From MedAcidi-G1 sp002294285 (GTDB lineage Bacteria > Actinomycetota > Acidimicrobiia > Acidimicrobiales > MedAcidi-G1), in contig CAXEUY010000028.1 of NCBI GenBank assembly GCA_963999645.1, positions 1 through 12,312 of the forward strand: 12,312 bases of DNA. The letters run 5' to 3'. The position numbers and the translations under genes were made by a program. Below, one piece after another: positions 1 to 6,674 of the stretch. How positions within the stretch are numbered: the stretch's first letter is position 1; the number at the start of each line of letters is the position of its first letter. The notes beneath the pieces are model-generated. The model was given only the letters and a program-made list of their open reading frames with translations. It had not been told where the DNA came from and did no database searches.

Positions 1-238
1 TCTGGATGTCCTCACCAGCACCAACCTCAACAGTCCCCAAAGACCCATCACCAAGTCCACCATGGGATGCGTCAGATGAGGAAGAAGAAGCTGCAGGTGC
101 AGCAGTAGTAGCAACAGCAGCAGAACTGCTAGAAGAACTACTATCATCACCGTCAGACCCGCAGGCCCCGGCGATCAATCCAAGCGCCAAAACAGCAGAA
201 ACAATCCGCCAGCTCCGACGCCTAATAAGCGTTTCCAT
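1..238 (-). CDS. Substrate-binding lipoprotein of an ABC transporter, N-terminal part (runs off left edge)
   Basis: Reading the minus strand from the ATG at 238-236 gives 79 uninterrupted residues to the window edge. Residues 1-25 form a lipoprotein signal peptide: a basic start (M-E-T-L-I-R-R-R), a hydrophobic core (V-S-A-V-L-A-L-G-L-I) and a lipobox-like A-G-A-C with the lipidated Cys at 26. A low-complexity Ser/Ala/Thr/Asp linker follows (about 27-60), then G-S-L-G-T-V-E-V-G-A-G-E-D-I-Q. I recognise that as the usual entry into type-1 periplasmic binding domains of branched-chain-amino-acid-type (LivJ-like) ABC systems in Acidimicrobiia; this is family recall, not a search. The protein would sit on the outer face of the membrane and deliver a ligand to an ABC permease. 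A GGAGG core (254-250) lies 11 nt before the ATG, and a promoter is readable at 330-301. The ligand is unknown and the link to the catabolic genes is only by position. A forward-strand frame at 6-320 is its antisense shadow. Confidence 0.8.
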   Translation of the reverse strand, partial: METLIRRRSWRIVSAVLALGLIAGACGSDGDDSSSSSSSAAVATTAAPAASSSSSDASHGGLGDGSLGTVEVGAGEDIQ

Positions 239-246
239 AAAGGAAG

Positions 247-254
247 CCCCCTCC
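247..254 (-). promoter_or_regulatory. Ribosome binding site of the lipoprotein gene
   Basis: The minus strand reads GGAGGGGG here. The GGAGG core ends 11 nt before the ATG at 238. This supports the minus-strand gene over the forward-strand frame covering the same bases. Confidence 0.6.
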
Positions 255-270
255 ATTTGTGTACAAAAGA

Positions 271-292
271 CTGAATACAGATGCGTATTCAG
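271..292. promoter_or_regulatory. Perfect 8-bp inverted repeat in the lipoprotein leader (operator or mRNA hairpin)
   Basis: CTGAATAC (271-278) and GTATTCAG (285-292) are exact reverse complements around a 6-nt centre. The dyad begins about 9 bp downstream of the proposed -10 box on the minus strand, so it lies at or just after the transcription start. It could be a repressor operator or a 5'-UTR hairpin. On the minus strand it is followed by TCTTTTG, which is too short and interrupted to call a clear intrinsic attenuator. Confidence 0.55.
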
Positions 293-300
293 CGAATTTG

Positions 301-330
301 AGTGTAAAGGAATCAGCTAACAAACGTCAA
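301..330 (-). promoter_or_regulatory. Candidate sigma-70-type promoter of the lipoprotein gene
   Basis: On the minus strand, TTGACG (330-325, five of six matches to TTGACA) is separated by 18 bp from TACACT (306-301, four of six matches to TATAAT). The predicted start near 294 leaves a leader of about 55 nt containing the 271-292 dyad and the ribosome binding site. It is called by eye from consensus. Confidence 0.5.
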
Positions 331-337
331 TGTCGGA

Positions 338-351
338 ATTGTTACAACAAT
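338..351. promoter_or_regulatory. Perfect 6-bp inverted repeat upstream of the lipoprotein promoter
   Basis: ATTGTT (338-343) and AACAAT (346-351) are exact reverse complements separated by AC. The dyad ends about 7 bp upstream of the proposed -35 box, so it is centred roughly 50 bp before the start site, where activators commonly bind. It is short and AT-rich, so it could be chance. Confidence 0.35.
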
Positions 352-356
352 GCGAC

Positions 357-380
357 AAAAAAACCCCTTAAATATAGGGC
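357..380 (-). terminator. Weak candidate intrinsic terminator after the crotonase gene
   Basis: On the minus strand CCCT (379-376) can pair with AGGG (368-365) across a 7-nt AT loop. After one more G comes a run of seven T (363-357). The stem is only 4 bp, so termination strength is doubtful. Its place, about 110 nt after the crotonase stop and before the lipoprotein promoter, fits the end of the synthetase-crotonase transcript. The rest of 381-489 is AT-rich with no gene that I can see. Confidence 0.3.
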
Positions 381-489
381 AAAACAGCAGTATGTTACGT
401 TTTCTTAGTATAAATTCTCGCAAAAATCCCTGCAAAATCAACATTTTTAATGTTTCAAATAAAAAGATGTTTATTTTTTATCTGGAAAA

Positions 490-1326
490 TTACATTTCTT
501 TTGAATCAGTCTCCCTGTAATCACCAAATGGTTTATCTCTCTCACTGAGCACTTTTGAAACATCACCTTCTTTGAAACGTTTCATGTACTCTTTTGATGA
601 TTTCTGGTGGAACCCCAATGCCTGTATTTCAGCGGTAGCTCTAATTCCTTCTCTAACTCCCATTGCTTCCATTGCACGGTGCACCGAACGTTTATTTAAA
701 GCCAGTAGATCGGATGGTATTTTTGCAATTCTGCCTGCGATCTCAATAACTGCTTCATCAAGTTGGCTTACGGGGAAAGCTTTATTGGCAAAACCAGAAG
801 TTACAGCTTCTATTCCTGTTATAGCATCGCCTGTCAAAAGTGCCTCCATTGCCTTTCTGAAACCCAAATACCATGTCTGCCACTGCATATCTGGAGGTGA
901 CATCAATCGAACAGGGGGATAACCGATTTGAGCATCCTCAGCGACATATAGAAGATCACAAGCAGCGGCCAATTCCGAACCGCCTGCTAAACAATACCCA
1001 TGAACTTGTCCGACAATAGGTTTAGACATATCCCACATTTCAAACCAATTAGACACAACATGTCTGGACCACCAACCGTCAGTAGTTGCTGAAGATCTCT
1101 CAACTGGATTATTTGCTGATGACAGATCATAACCTGAGCAAAATGACGGACCACTACCTCGTATCACTATCACGGACACTTCACTGTCAGAATCAGCTTC
1201 TCTCAAAGCATCGAAAATAGCTAAACGCAAATCATCATTTAATGCATTGTGTTTTTTAGGACGATTCATTGTTAATCGTCTGACACCTTTTTCTGGATCA
1301 TCTAACAACAAAACTGATTCACCCAT
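490..1326 (-). CDS. Crotonase-fold enzyme (enoyl-CoA hydratase/isomerase family)
   Basis: This 278-residue protein has the normal length and order of the crotonase superfamily, cytoplasmic enzymes acting on acyl-CoA thioesters. The first oxyanion-hole segment is G-S-G-P-S-F-C-S-G-Y-D-L (57-68). The second is H-G-Y-C-L-A-G-G-S-E-L-A (109-120), followed by A-C-D. By comparison with rat mitochondrial hydratase, E118 sits at the place of catalytic Glu144. The place of Glu164 (G-Q-P-E-I in the reference) is proline here, P138 in I-G-Y-P-P-V. Classical syn-hydration normally uses both glutamates, so this may be an isomerase, a hydrolase, a C-C bond enzyme or an altered hydratase. An AGGGAG ribosome site precedes the ATG. 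It lies 25 nt downstream of the acyl-CoA synthetase on the same strand, almost certainly co-transcribed. Family assignment is firm and the reaction is open. Confidence 0.9.
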   Translation of the reverse strand: MGESVLLLDDPEKGVRRLTMNRPKKHNALNDDLRLAIFDALREADSDSEVSVIVIRGSGPSFCSGYDLSSANNPVERSSATTDGWWSRHVVSNWFEMWDMSKPIVGQVHGYCLAGGSELAAACDLLYVAEDAQIGYPPVRLMSPPDMQWQTWYLGFRKAMEALLTGDAITGIEAVTSGFANKAFPVSQLDEAVIEIAGRIAKIPSDLLALNKRSVHRAMEAMGVREGIRATAEIQALGFHQKSSKEYMKRFKEGDVSKVLSERDKPFGDYRETDSKEM

Positions 1327-1351
1327 TTTTTCTCCCTGTCAGCTGTTTAAG

Positions 1352-2893
1352 TTACTTCTGAAAATTTTCCCAGTATGGAGCACGAAGTTTTCGTTTGTTT
1401 ATCTTCCCCATTGTCGTCCTCCCTAAGTCATCCACAAATTCAATCTTCTTTGGGCATTTGTAATGAGTGAGATTTTCGCGACAATAATCAAGAAGTTCGC
1501 TTTCCGTCAGAGAAGTATCAGAATCATCTCTGATCACAAGCGCTAAAAGCCTTTCTCCCATTTCACTGTCTGGAACACCTATGCAAGCAACATCTAGAAC
1601 ATTTTGATGTGTTATTAACACCTGCTCAGATTCGGCAGGATAAATATTCACACCACCAGAAACTATCATGTCGGAAAATCTGTCAGTTATATATACGTAA
1701 CCGTCTTCATCCAGATATCCGATTTCACCTAAAGTGAAAACTCCAGGTTCTAAGTGTGCTTCTGCAGACTTTTCAGGGTCATTGTGATAAATAACTCCCC
1801 GTCCGGTTTCATCCCGAAAATAAAGTCGCCCTTCTATGCCCTGCTCCAATGGTAAGCCATCATCGTCAAAAATTAGAGCTTCAAATGGTGGTTTTGCTTT
1901 ACCGACTGAACCCGGATGCTCTAGCCACTCTTCTGAAGTGATACTACAAGTTGTACCGACCTCACTTGCTCCATACGCTTCAAACAATACCGGACCCCAC
2001 CACTCGATCATTGATCGTTTGATCTCAATAGGGCAAGCCGCTCCTGTATGCGTAATCATTTTGAGAGATGAAACATCATACTTTTCACGCACTTCAATAG
2101 GGAGATCCAATAGACGGACAAAATGAGTTGGAACCATAACCGAGGTTTCGATTTTGTAGTCAGAAATTGCCGACAGGGTTTTTTCAGCATCAAATCTGCC
2201 TAATACCACTACTGGGACTCCGGCAACTAAATTACGCATTCCCGAAAGAGGTCCAGTGTGATACATAGGGCCCACTACCAGGTGATTCCCAAATTTTGAG
2301 AACCTACTTTCTTGAAGAGCTTCTACGTGTTCTTCAATAGTTCCGCCACCTGCGAACATCGTCGGAGGTAGATCGGTGCCTTTTGGGCGACCAGTTGTTC
2401 CAGATGTGTAGAGCAAATGAGGCAAAGGTTTAAGGTTTGTAATCGGATCTTCACTAGAAGCCTCTTCATACCAACTGTTCCAAATCTCAAAATCGCTATA
2501 CGGCTCTTTCTTGTCACTCCAAGCGATGACTTTCTGAATCCCCGCAATCTGAGCTGCTTCTAATCCCCTTTCCACGGTTTCAGGACCCAGAAAAAGAACA
2601 CTTGTTTCACTGTCCTGCAAAATGTACGCAGCTTCTTCAGCTGTTAGATGAAAATTCACTGGAACAGTAGAAGCTCCAGCCAGCAAGCCTGCCAAATGAG
2701 CTAATGCTGTTTGATTGGAGTTCTCTGCAAATACGGAAATCCGCCTTTGAGGCCCCAAGTCAGTTTCAAGGAGCCTGTTTACGGCGCGGTTGAGAATACC
2801 GTCAACATCATCCCAAGTAAGTGATTCCTTATCGTCTCGTATAGCTACTTGCTCAGGATTTTTTCGAGCCAATTCTTTAGCAAATTCTGGCAT
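1352..2893 (-). CDS. Acyl-CoA synthetase (AMP-forming, FadD-like)
   Basis: This 513-residue member of the adenylate-forming (ANL) superfamily activates a carboxylic acid with ATP and then CoA. Visible motifs, counted from the ATG at 2893, are: the phosphate loop Y-T-S-G-T-T-G-R-P-K-G (162-172); Y-G-A-S-E (307-311); G-E-I-G-Y-L-D (389-395), where the usual T-G-D is L-G-E; I-T-D-R (402-405); G-G-V-N-I-Y-P (413-419); and the C-terminal M-G-K with catalytic Lys497. The frame extends to a TTG at 2905. That codon abuts the GGAGG at 2903-2899, which sits 5 nt before the ATG at 2893, so I chose the ATG. It heads the unit with the crotonase gene and is divergent from the kinase gene across about 155 bp. 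Sequence alone does not give the acid. An isoprenoid-derived or medium/long-chain acid would suit the neighbours. Confidence 0.93.
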   Translation of the reverse strand: MPEFAKELARKNPEQVAIRDDKESLTWDDVDGILNRAVNRLLETDLGPQRRISVFAENSNQTALAHLAGLLAGASTVPVNFHLTAEEAAYILQDSETSVLFLGPETVERGLEAAQIAGIQKVIAWSDKKEPYSDFEIWNSWYEEASSEDPITNLKPLPHLLYTSGTTGRPKGTDLPPTMFAGGGTIEEHVEALQESRFSKFGNHLVVGPMYHTGPLSGMRNLVAGVPVVVLGRFDAEKTLSAISDYKIETSVMVPTHFVRLLDLPIEVREKYDVSSLKMITHTGAACPIEIKRSMIEWWGPVLFEAYGASEVGTTCSITSEEWLEHPGSVGKAKPPFEALIFDDDGLPLEQGIEGRLYFRDETGRGVIYHNDPEKSAEAHLEPGVFTLGEIGYLDEDGYVYITDRFSDMIVSGGVNIYPAESEQVLITHQNVLDVACIGVPDSEMGERLLALVIRDDSDTSLTESELLDYCRENLTHYKCPKKIEFVDDLGRTTMGKINKRKLRAPYWENFQK

Positions 2894-2898
2894 TCTTA

Positions 2899-2903
2899 CC
2901 TCC
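2899..2903 (-). promoter_or_regulatory. Shine-Dalgarno that decides the acyl-CoA synthetase start
   Basis: The minus strand reads GGAGGTAAGAATG, putting a full GGAGG 5 nt before the ATG at 2893. The longer reading from TTG at 2905 would place the start codon on top of this site. Confidence 0.75.
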
Positions 2904-2905
2904 AA

Positions 2906-3048
2906 AACCTATGCCATTATGCCAAATAAGAGACAAACCACTCGCAAACATTTTGGAGAATCAGACTTTTCCCACTTCTTATGACATCTATTATGCTGCT
3001 ACCGTTCAAATCGATGCCATTGATGTAGGCAATTTTTGAGGAGGTTTT
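2906..3048. promoter_or_regulatory. Divergent promoter region between synthetase and kinase genes
   Basis: This gap must drive transcription in both directions. TATTAT at 2989-2994 (plus strand) and CATAAT at 2995-2990 (minus strand) are overlapping -10-like boxes facing opposite ways, but neither has a convincing -35 at normal spacing. An imperfect dyad, ATCGATG-C-CATTGAT (3010-3024, one mismatch), lies between the boxes and the kinase ribosome site and is a possible operator. A strong GAGGAGG (3038-3044) precedes the kinase ATG by 4 nt. Confidence 0.35.
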
Positions 3049-4119
3049 ATGGATCTCAATGAGATACCCAAGTCTGCAAGTTCAATTACAGCTGAATGGT
3101 TGACGACAGCTCTTGCACTTGAAGACAACCAACAGGTTCTTGAAGTTTCTGTTGAAGAGATGGAAGAGGGAGTCGGTTTTATGGGTGAAGTAGCTCGCTT
3201 ACATTTGAAATTTTCCGATGACCGTGAGGAGACATTGATTTCAAAAATCCCAACACAGGTTGCCGAAATTAGAAGCATGCTCGCTCCTGCAAGAATATTC
3301 GAAAGAGAAGCACGCTTTTTTGAACAAATTCAACCATTGATTCCTGAGATCACAGCTAACTGTGTTTATGCGGCAATTGACACAGAAAAGGATGACTATC
3401 TTCTTCTTCTTGAAGACCTTTCTGATTTGCGAGAAGGCGATCAGTTGAATGGATGTTCAATTGACGACGCCTCATCTGCTTTAGAAGCTTTAGCTGAACT
3501 GCACAGAACTTTTTGGAACAACAAAAACCTTGCGAGCTTTGACTGGCTCCCGGATATTAACAATGAAGGAATGAAAGTTGGTCGTGAAGTTTATGCACAA
3601 TCCTTGCCAGGGTTTTTGGAAGTTTTCGGTTCTGTGGTTGATCCAGAAAACGAGGAGCTAGTTAACAGATTCGGCGACAACGTCCATCAGTTACTTGACC
3701 GTCTTGCCGAAATGCCTCTAACAGTAAGCCATATGGACTACAGAGCGGACAATTTGTTTTTTGCTGCAGACGGGTCAGTGAAGATCATAGATTTTCAAAC
3801 TTTTAGTCGCCATGGACATGCAGAAGATGTTGGCTATTTTATTTCCCAAAATGTTTCTATCGAAGACCGTAGAAATAATGAAGATGACCTTTTGCGCACT
3901 TATCACAACGCCTTAACTTCAGGTGGTATCGAATACTCTTTTGATCAGCTTCGCGAAGACTACAGGATAGGAATGTTGTATGGATGGGTGATTCCTGTTT
4001 TTGCTGTCGGAACTCTTGATTTCTCAAGTGAGAGAGCGGTCTCCCTTTGGACAGCAGTAATTGAACGTTGCCAAGCTGCATATATCGACCATGGCGTTAG
4101 TGATCTGCTCACTTCTTGA
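3049..4119 (+). CDS. APH / ecdysteroid-kinase-like small-molecule phosphotransferase
   Basis: This 356-residue protein has a protein-kinase-like fold of the aminoglycoside-phosphotransferase / ecdysteroid-kinase-like (DUF1679) group, enzymes that phosphorylate hydroxyl groups on small molecules. Visible parts are: a glycine-bearing nucleotide loop G-V-G-F-M-G-E-V (41-48); a candidate ATP lysine K66 in L-I-S-K-I-P; F-E-R-E-A-R-F-F (84-91) with the helix-C-type Glu; hinge L-L-L-E-D-L (119-123 region); catalytic loop H-M-D-Y-R-A-D-N (228-235) with Asp230 and Asn235; and metal-binding I-I-D-F-Q with Asp248. The C-terminal Y-R-I-G-M-L-Y-G stretch is typical of the EcKL-like branch. In this setting antibiotic resistance is unlikely. 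A hydroxylated lipid, sterol-like compound or hydroxyacyl-CoA is a better guess. GAGGAGG at 3038-3044 supports the start. The gene is followed after 11 nt by an SDR gene and is divergent from the CoA ligase. Confidence 0.85.
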   Translation: MDLNEIPKSASSITAEWLTTALALEDNQQVLEVSVEEMEEGVGFMGEVARLHLKFSDDREETLISKIPTQVAEIRSMLAPARIFEREARFFEQIQPLIPEITANCVYAAIDTEKDDYLLLLEDLSDLREGDQLNGCSIDDASSALEALAELHRTFWNNKNLASFDWLPDINNEGMKVGREVYAQSLPGFLEVFGSVVDPENEELVNRFGDNVHQLLDRLAEMPLTVSHMDYRADNLFFAADGSVKIIDFQTFSRHGHAEDVGYFISQNVSIEDRRNNEDDLLRTYHNALTSGGIEYSFDQLREDYRIGMLYGWVIPVFAVGTLDFSSERAVSLWTAVIERCQAAYIDHGVSDLLTS

Positions 4120-4130
4120 AATCAGTCAAT

Positions 4131-4940
4131 ATGGGTAGTTTCTTCAGAGATCACACTTCTCGTTCTATCAAAGAGCTTATTTCCCTTAAAGGAAAATGCT
4201 CTGTTGTCACAGGTGGCGCTAGTGGCATAGGTGCGGGAATTGTAAAACGTTTAGCAGAAGCTGGTTCTTCAGTTGTCGTGGCTGATCTAGATTTGGAGCA
4301 AGCAGAGAAAACTTCAAAAGAGGTTTCAGAAATCACCGGAGCAAAAGTAATTGCAATCAAAGCGGATGTCTCTGACTCGCTGTCTCTTGCCGAAGTTGCC
4401 GAAACCTGTAAAGGAAATTTTGGAAGTTTAGAAATCTGGGTCAATAATGCAGGCATCTTTCCTACGACTGGGCCTGCCATTGAGGCGAAAGACTCTTTTG
4501 TGGACAAAATGCTTGAAGTGAACGTCAGGGGTACTTTTGCGGGTTCAAGAGAAGCTGCTTTACACATGGATTCTGGTGGAGTGATAATAAACCTAGCTTC
4601 CACTCAGGGTCTGACGGGAGGACCCGGGATAAGTGCCTATACGGCATCAAAACATGCGGTCGTGGGCCTAACTAAAAGTTTGGCCATTGAACTTGCACCC
4701 AAAGGAATTCGCGTAGTTGCTGTTGCACCAGGTGTAATCGACACCCCTGGTGTTCAAGATCAACTTGAACCATTAAAAGAGGCTGGTATCGACATTTCGG
4801 CCGTTACATCAAATTCTCTTATGGGTAGAGCCGGAGTTCCTGACGATATAGCCAGAGTTGTACTGTTCTTAGCAAGTGATTTAGCTGACTGGATTACAGG
4901 TGCAACGATTCCTGTAGATGCTGGAAAGTTAGCCGGCTAA
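4131..4940 (+). CDS. Short-chain dehydrogenase/reductase (classical SDR)
   Basis: This classical SDR oxidises or reduces an alcohol/ketone with NAD(P). Counted from the ATG at 4131 (269 residues), it shows: the nucleotide loop T-G-G-A-S-G-I-G (27-34); an acidic residue after strand 2 (A-D-L-D, Asp52), which favours NAD(H); N-N-A-G (105-108); and catalytic Ser157, Tyr170 and Lys174 (Y-T-A-S-K). The C-terminus A-T-I-P-V-D-A-G-K is normal. A longer reading starts at TTG 4116, overlapping the kinase stop codon. Neither start has a good ribosome site, and I prefer the ATG 11 nt after the kinase stop, with translation probably coupled. Either way it has about 20 extra residues (M-G-S-F-F-R-D-H...) before the Rossmann fold. 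It forms a two-gene unit with the kinase, so the two may act on the same hydroxylated compound. The substrate is unknown. Confidence 0.9.
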   Translation: MGSFFRDHTSRSIKELISLKGKCSVVTGGASGIGAGIVKRLAEAGSSVVVADLDLEQAEKTSKEVSEITGAKVIAIKADVSDSLSLAEVAETCKGNFGSLEIWVNNAGIFPTTGPAIEAKDSFVDKMLEVNVRGTFAGSREAALHMDSGGVIINLASTQGLTGGPGISAYTASKHAVVGLTKSLAIELAPKGIRVVAVAPGVIDTPGVQDQLEPLKEAGIDISAVTSNSLMGRAGVPDDIARVVLFLASDLADWITGATIPVDAGKLAG

Positions 4941-4951
4941 AAATACCTTAT

Positions 4952-5362
4952 TTATAGATTTCTGTTTTCAATCCACCAAGGTTGAGCGTGAGCTGACAAT
5001 CTGTTTGAATATGAATTCGCCAATTCACCCCATTCACTCGGAGGATTTTGATGATTAGTTTCAACAAGTTCTGATGCACCTTGAACGGGATCAACCCATT
5101 CAATTTTGATTTCTGATGTTATTTCACGTAGTTCCGCAGCTAGTTCTTCATGATGAGAGCTAACTTGATGTTTCAGAAACCCTAAATAGTCTTTAAATGA
5201 TGCTGACGTGTAATAAGTTTGACTTTCTGAACCTCTCCAGTATTCATATCTTACGACTTCATCCTCTTTTTCATGAGTTGCTGAAAAAAGCTCTTTTGCT
5301 ATTTCTTCAAACCTTTTTTCTTTACCCTCATACACCTTTATATGTGCTAAAAAAGTCGCCAT
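4952..5362 (-). CDS. ABM-fold small protein (antibiotic biosynthesis monooxygenase-like) with C-terminal tail
   Basis: This 136-residue protein has an N-terminal half resembling the ABM / dimeric alpha-beta barrel family: a first strand A-T-F-L-A-H-I-K-V, a helix rich in Glu and Lys (14-27), R-Y-E-Y-W-R-G (38-44), then Y-Y-T-S-A-S-F-K-D-Y with a His-rich helix (His65, His70, His71). Family members include cofactor-free quinol/anthrone monooxygenases, but many have unknown or non-catalytic roles. It exceeds the usual 90-105 residues by a 40-residue tail (about 95-136) containing P-W-W-I-E-N near the end, which I do not recognise. An AGGGAG ribosome site lies 5 nt before the ATG. It is divergent from the P450 gene across 73 bp and convergent with the SDR gene, with only 11 nt between stop codons. 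The fold is likely and the function unproven. Confidence 0.7.
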   Translation of the reverse strand: MATFLAHIKVYEGKEKRFEEIAKELFSATHEKEDEVVRYEYWRGSESQTYYTSASFKDYLGFLKHQVSSHHEELAAELREITSEIKIEWVDPVQGASELVETNHQNPPSEWGELANSYSNRLSAHAQPWWIENRNL

Positions 5363-5435
5363 AAAAACTCCCTGCTTTTTATATTGTTATTCTTTCCAAT
5401 ATCCTCGAAGTACCTGTACCTTATTTTTTAACTGG
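5363..5435. promoter_or_regulatory. Short divergent promoter region between ABM protein and P450 genes
   Basis: In 73 bp this gap must carry starts for both genes. It holds a 6-bp inverted repeat, ATATTG (5381-5386) and CAATAT (5397-5402) around 10 nt, and a tandem GTACCTGTACC (5410-5420). On the minus strand TATAAA (5384-5379) is a -10-like box for the ABM gene, without a clear -35. Nothing here is strong enough to assign a regulator. Confidence 0.3.
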
Positions 5436-6668
5436 ATGAAAATGACAACACCGAACCACATTGATTTATTCGATACGGAAACCCAAGAAGATTGGTTTCC
5501 TACCTACAAAGAATTACGAGATGAGTTTCCTTGCTACCAGATTCCCGGTAGTAAGATTTTTGTCCTCACAAGATACGAGGATGTCATGCAGGTATTACGT
5601 CATCCCGATCGGTTCATAAATGGATACGGCACTACTAGACATAAGTCGAGCCACGAAATTTATGTCAAAAAGGGATTTGAAAAGCGTTCAGTTCTAGGAA
5701 CCAACCCGCCGGTTCACAAACTCTACAGAGATATGGTTGACCCCCACTTCAATTTACAAGGTTCAGCCAAATGGTCAGAAAAAATAAGTGATCTTTCTCA
5801 CAGTTTGATTGACTCTTTCTGCGCTGACGGTGAAGTCGAGTTTCTTTCTTCCTTTGCTTTGCCACTTCCTGTAACAATGATTACTACAATTCTGGGATTA
5901 CCGGTTGAGGATTTAGAACAACTAAAGAAATGGTCAGAAGCTTGGGTTTTACCGTTTTCAGGTCCGTTAAGTGAAGAAAAAGAAAACTGGGTTGCTGAAC
6001 AAGGTGTCGAATTTCAAAATTACATTCTAAAACATGTTCACGAACGACGAGAAAATCCTAAAGATGACGTAATTAGCCATTTGACTCAAGGAACTTTTGG
6101 TGATGAACGTCCACTTACAGATAGTGAAATTGTTCGAATTATTGACCATTTGTATATAGGTGGAAACGAAACAACTACTTTTGCACTTACCTCCGGACTT
6201 TGGATTCTTTTAAGAGAAGACGGGCTATATGAAAGAGTTCTTAACAATCGTGAACTTGTGGAACCCTTCATTGAGGAGGTTCTGAGACTTGAATCCCCAA
6301 CACAGGGTCTGTACCGAACAACTACCCAAGACGAAGAGTTCCATGGTGTAACGATTCCTAAAGATTCGACAATTCACATAAGATACGCAGCTGCAAATAG
6401 AGATGAACGAATGTTTGAAAATCCAGATGAAGTAAACTTGGAAAGGCACAATCTAAAACGTCATATGGCTTTCTCTTTGGGAGAGCATCACTGTCCTGGT
6501 TCAGGCTTATCTAGAACCGAGCAACGTATAGCTCTAAATGTCGTTTTAGACAGACTCTCAGATTTGTCTCTCGATGAAAACAAAAATGACTATTCGCATA
6601 TGCCTGGTCTAGTTCTCAGGTCTCTAAACGAGCTTCACCTTAAATTTAGCCCTTCTGAACCTAGTTAG
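5436..6668 (+). CDS. Cytochrome P450 monooxygenase
   Basis: This 410-residue soluble bacterial P450 (class I type, no membrane anchor) would insert one oxygen atom from O2 into a hydrophobic substrate. It has N-P-P-V-H-K-L-Y-R (90-98) before the C helix, the I-helix oxygen-activation motif G-G-N-E-T-T (242-247), the ExxR pair Glu281/Arg284 in E-E-V-L-R-L-E-S-P, and the haem loop F-S-L-G-E-H-H-C-P-G (346-355) with Cys353 as the haem ligand. All signature residues are present. The first ATG is followed two codons later by another (5442); neither has a strong ribosome site, so the start may shift by two residues. No ferredoxin or ferredoxin reductase gene is in the window, so electrons must come from elsewhere. 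It is convergent with the thiolase-like gene (6 nt between stop codons) and divergent from the ABM gene. The substrate is not readable. Hydroxylation of an isoprenoid or steroid-like compound suits the context. Confidence 0.95.
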   Translation: MKMTTPNHIDLFDTETQEDWFPTYKELRDEFPCYQIPGSKIFVLTRYEDVMQVLRHPDRFINGYGTTRHKSSHEIYVKKGFEKRSVLGTNPPVHKLYRDMVDPHFNLQGSAKWSEKISDLSHSLIDSFCADGEVEFLSSFALPLPVTMITTILGLPVEDLEQLKKWSEAWVLPFSGPLSEEKENWVAEQGVEFQNYILKHVHERRENPKDDVISHLTQGTFGDERPLTDSEIVRIIDHLYIGGNETTTFALTSGLWILLREDGLYERVLNNRELVEPFIEEVLRLESPTQGLYRTTTQDEEFHGVTIPKDSTIHIRYAAANRDERMFENPDEVNLERHNLKRHMAFSLGEHHCPGSGLSRTEQRIALNVVLDRLSDLSLDENKNDYSHMPGLVLRSLNELHLKFSPSEPS

Positions 6669-6674
6669 GAATTT

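Noticed and set aside
6..320. A 104-codon forward-strand frame rich in Pro, Ser, Glu and Ala.
   Set aside because: It is the antisense of a minus-strand lipoprotein start with a signal peptide, lipobox, linker, ribosome site and promoter. The forward frame resembles no family and has no ribosome site.
457..476. Inverted repeat AAATAAA / TTTATTT after the crotonase gene.
   Set aside because: It is made only of A and T in an AT-rich gap and has no following T-run in the needed direction, so chance is likely and terminator strength would be negligible.
3049..4119. Reading the kinase as an aminoglycoside resistance gene.
   Set aside because: The catalytic motifs are shared by the whole APH-like superfamily. 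The C-terminal region and the catabolic neighbours point to a small-molecule kinase of the EcKL/DUF1679 type, and no mobile element or other resistance gene is present.
4151..4603. A 150-codon minus-strand frame inside the SDR gene.
   Set aside because: The plus strand here encodes the full SDR motif set (T-G-G-A-S-G-I-G, N-N-A-G, Y-x-x-x-K); the opposite frame has no recognisable domain.
4941..4951. Possible bidirectional terminator between the convergent SDR and ABM genes; likewise 6669-6674 between the P450 and thiolase-like genes.
   Set aside because: The gaps are 11 and 6 nt and I see no GC-rich stem with flanking T/A runs at either place. Termination must be inside the neighbouring gene or factor-dependent.
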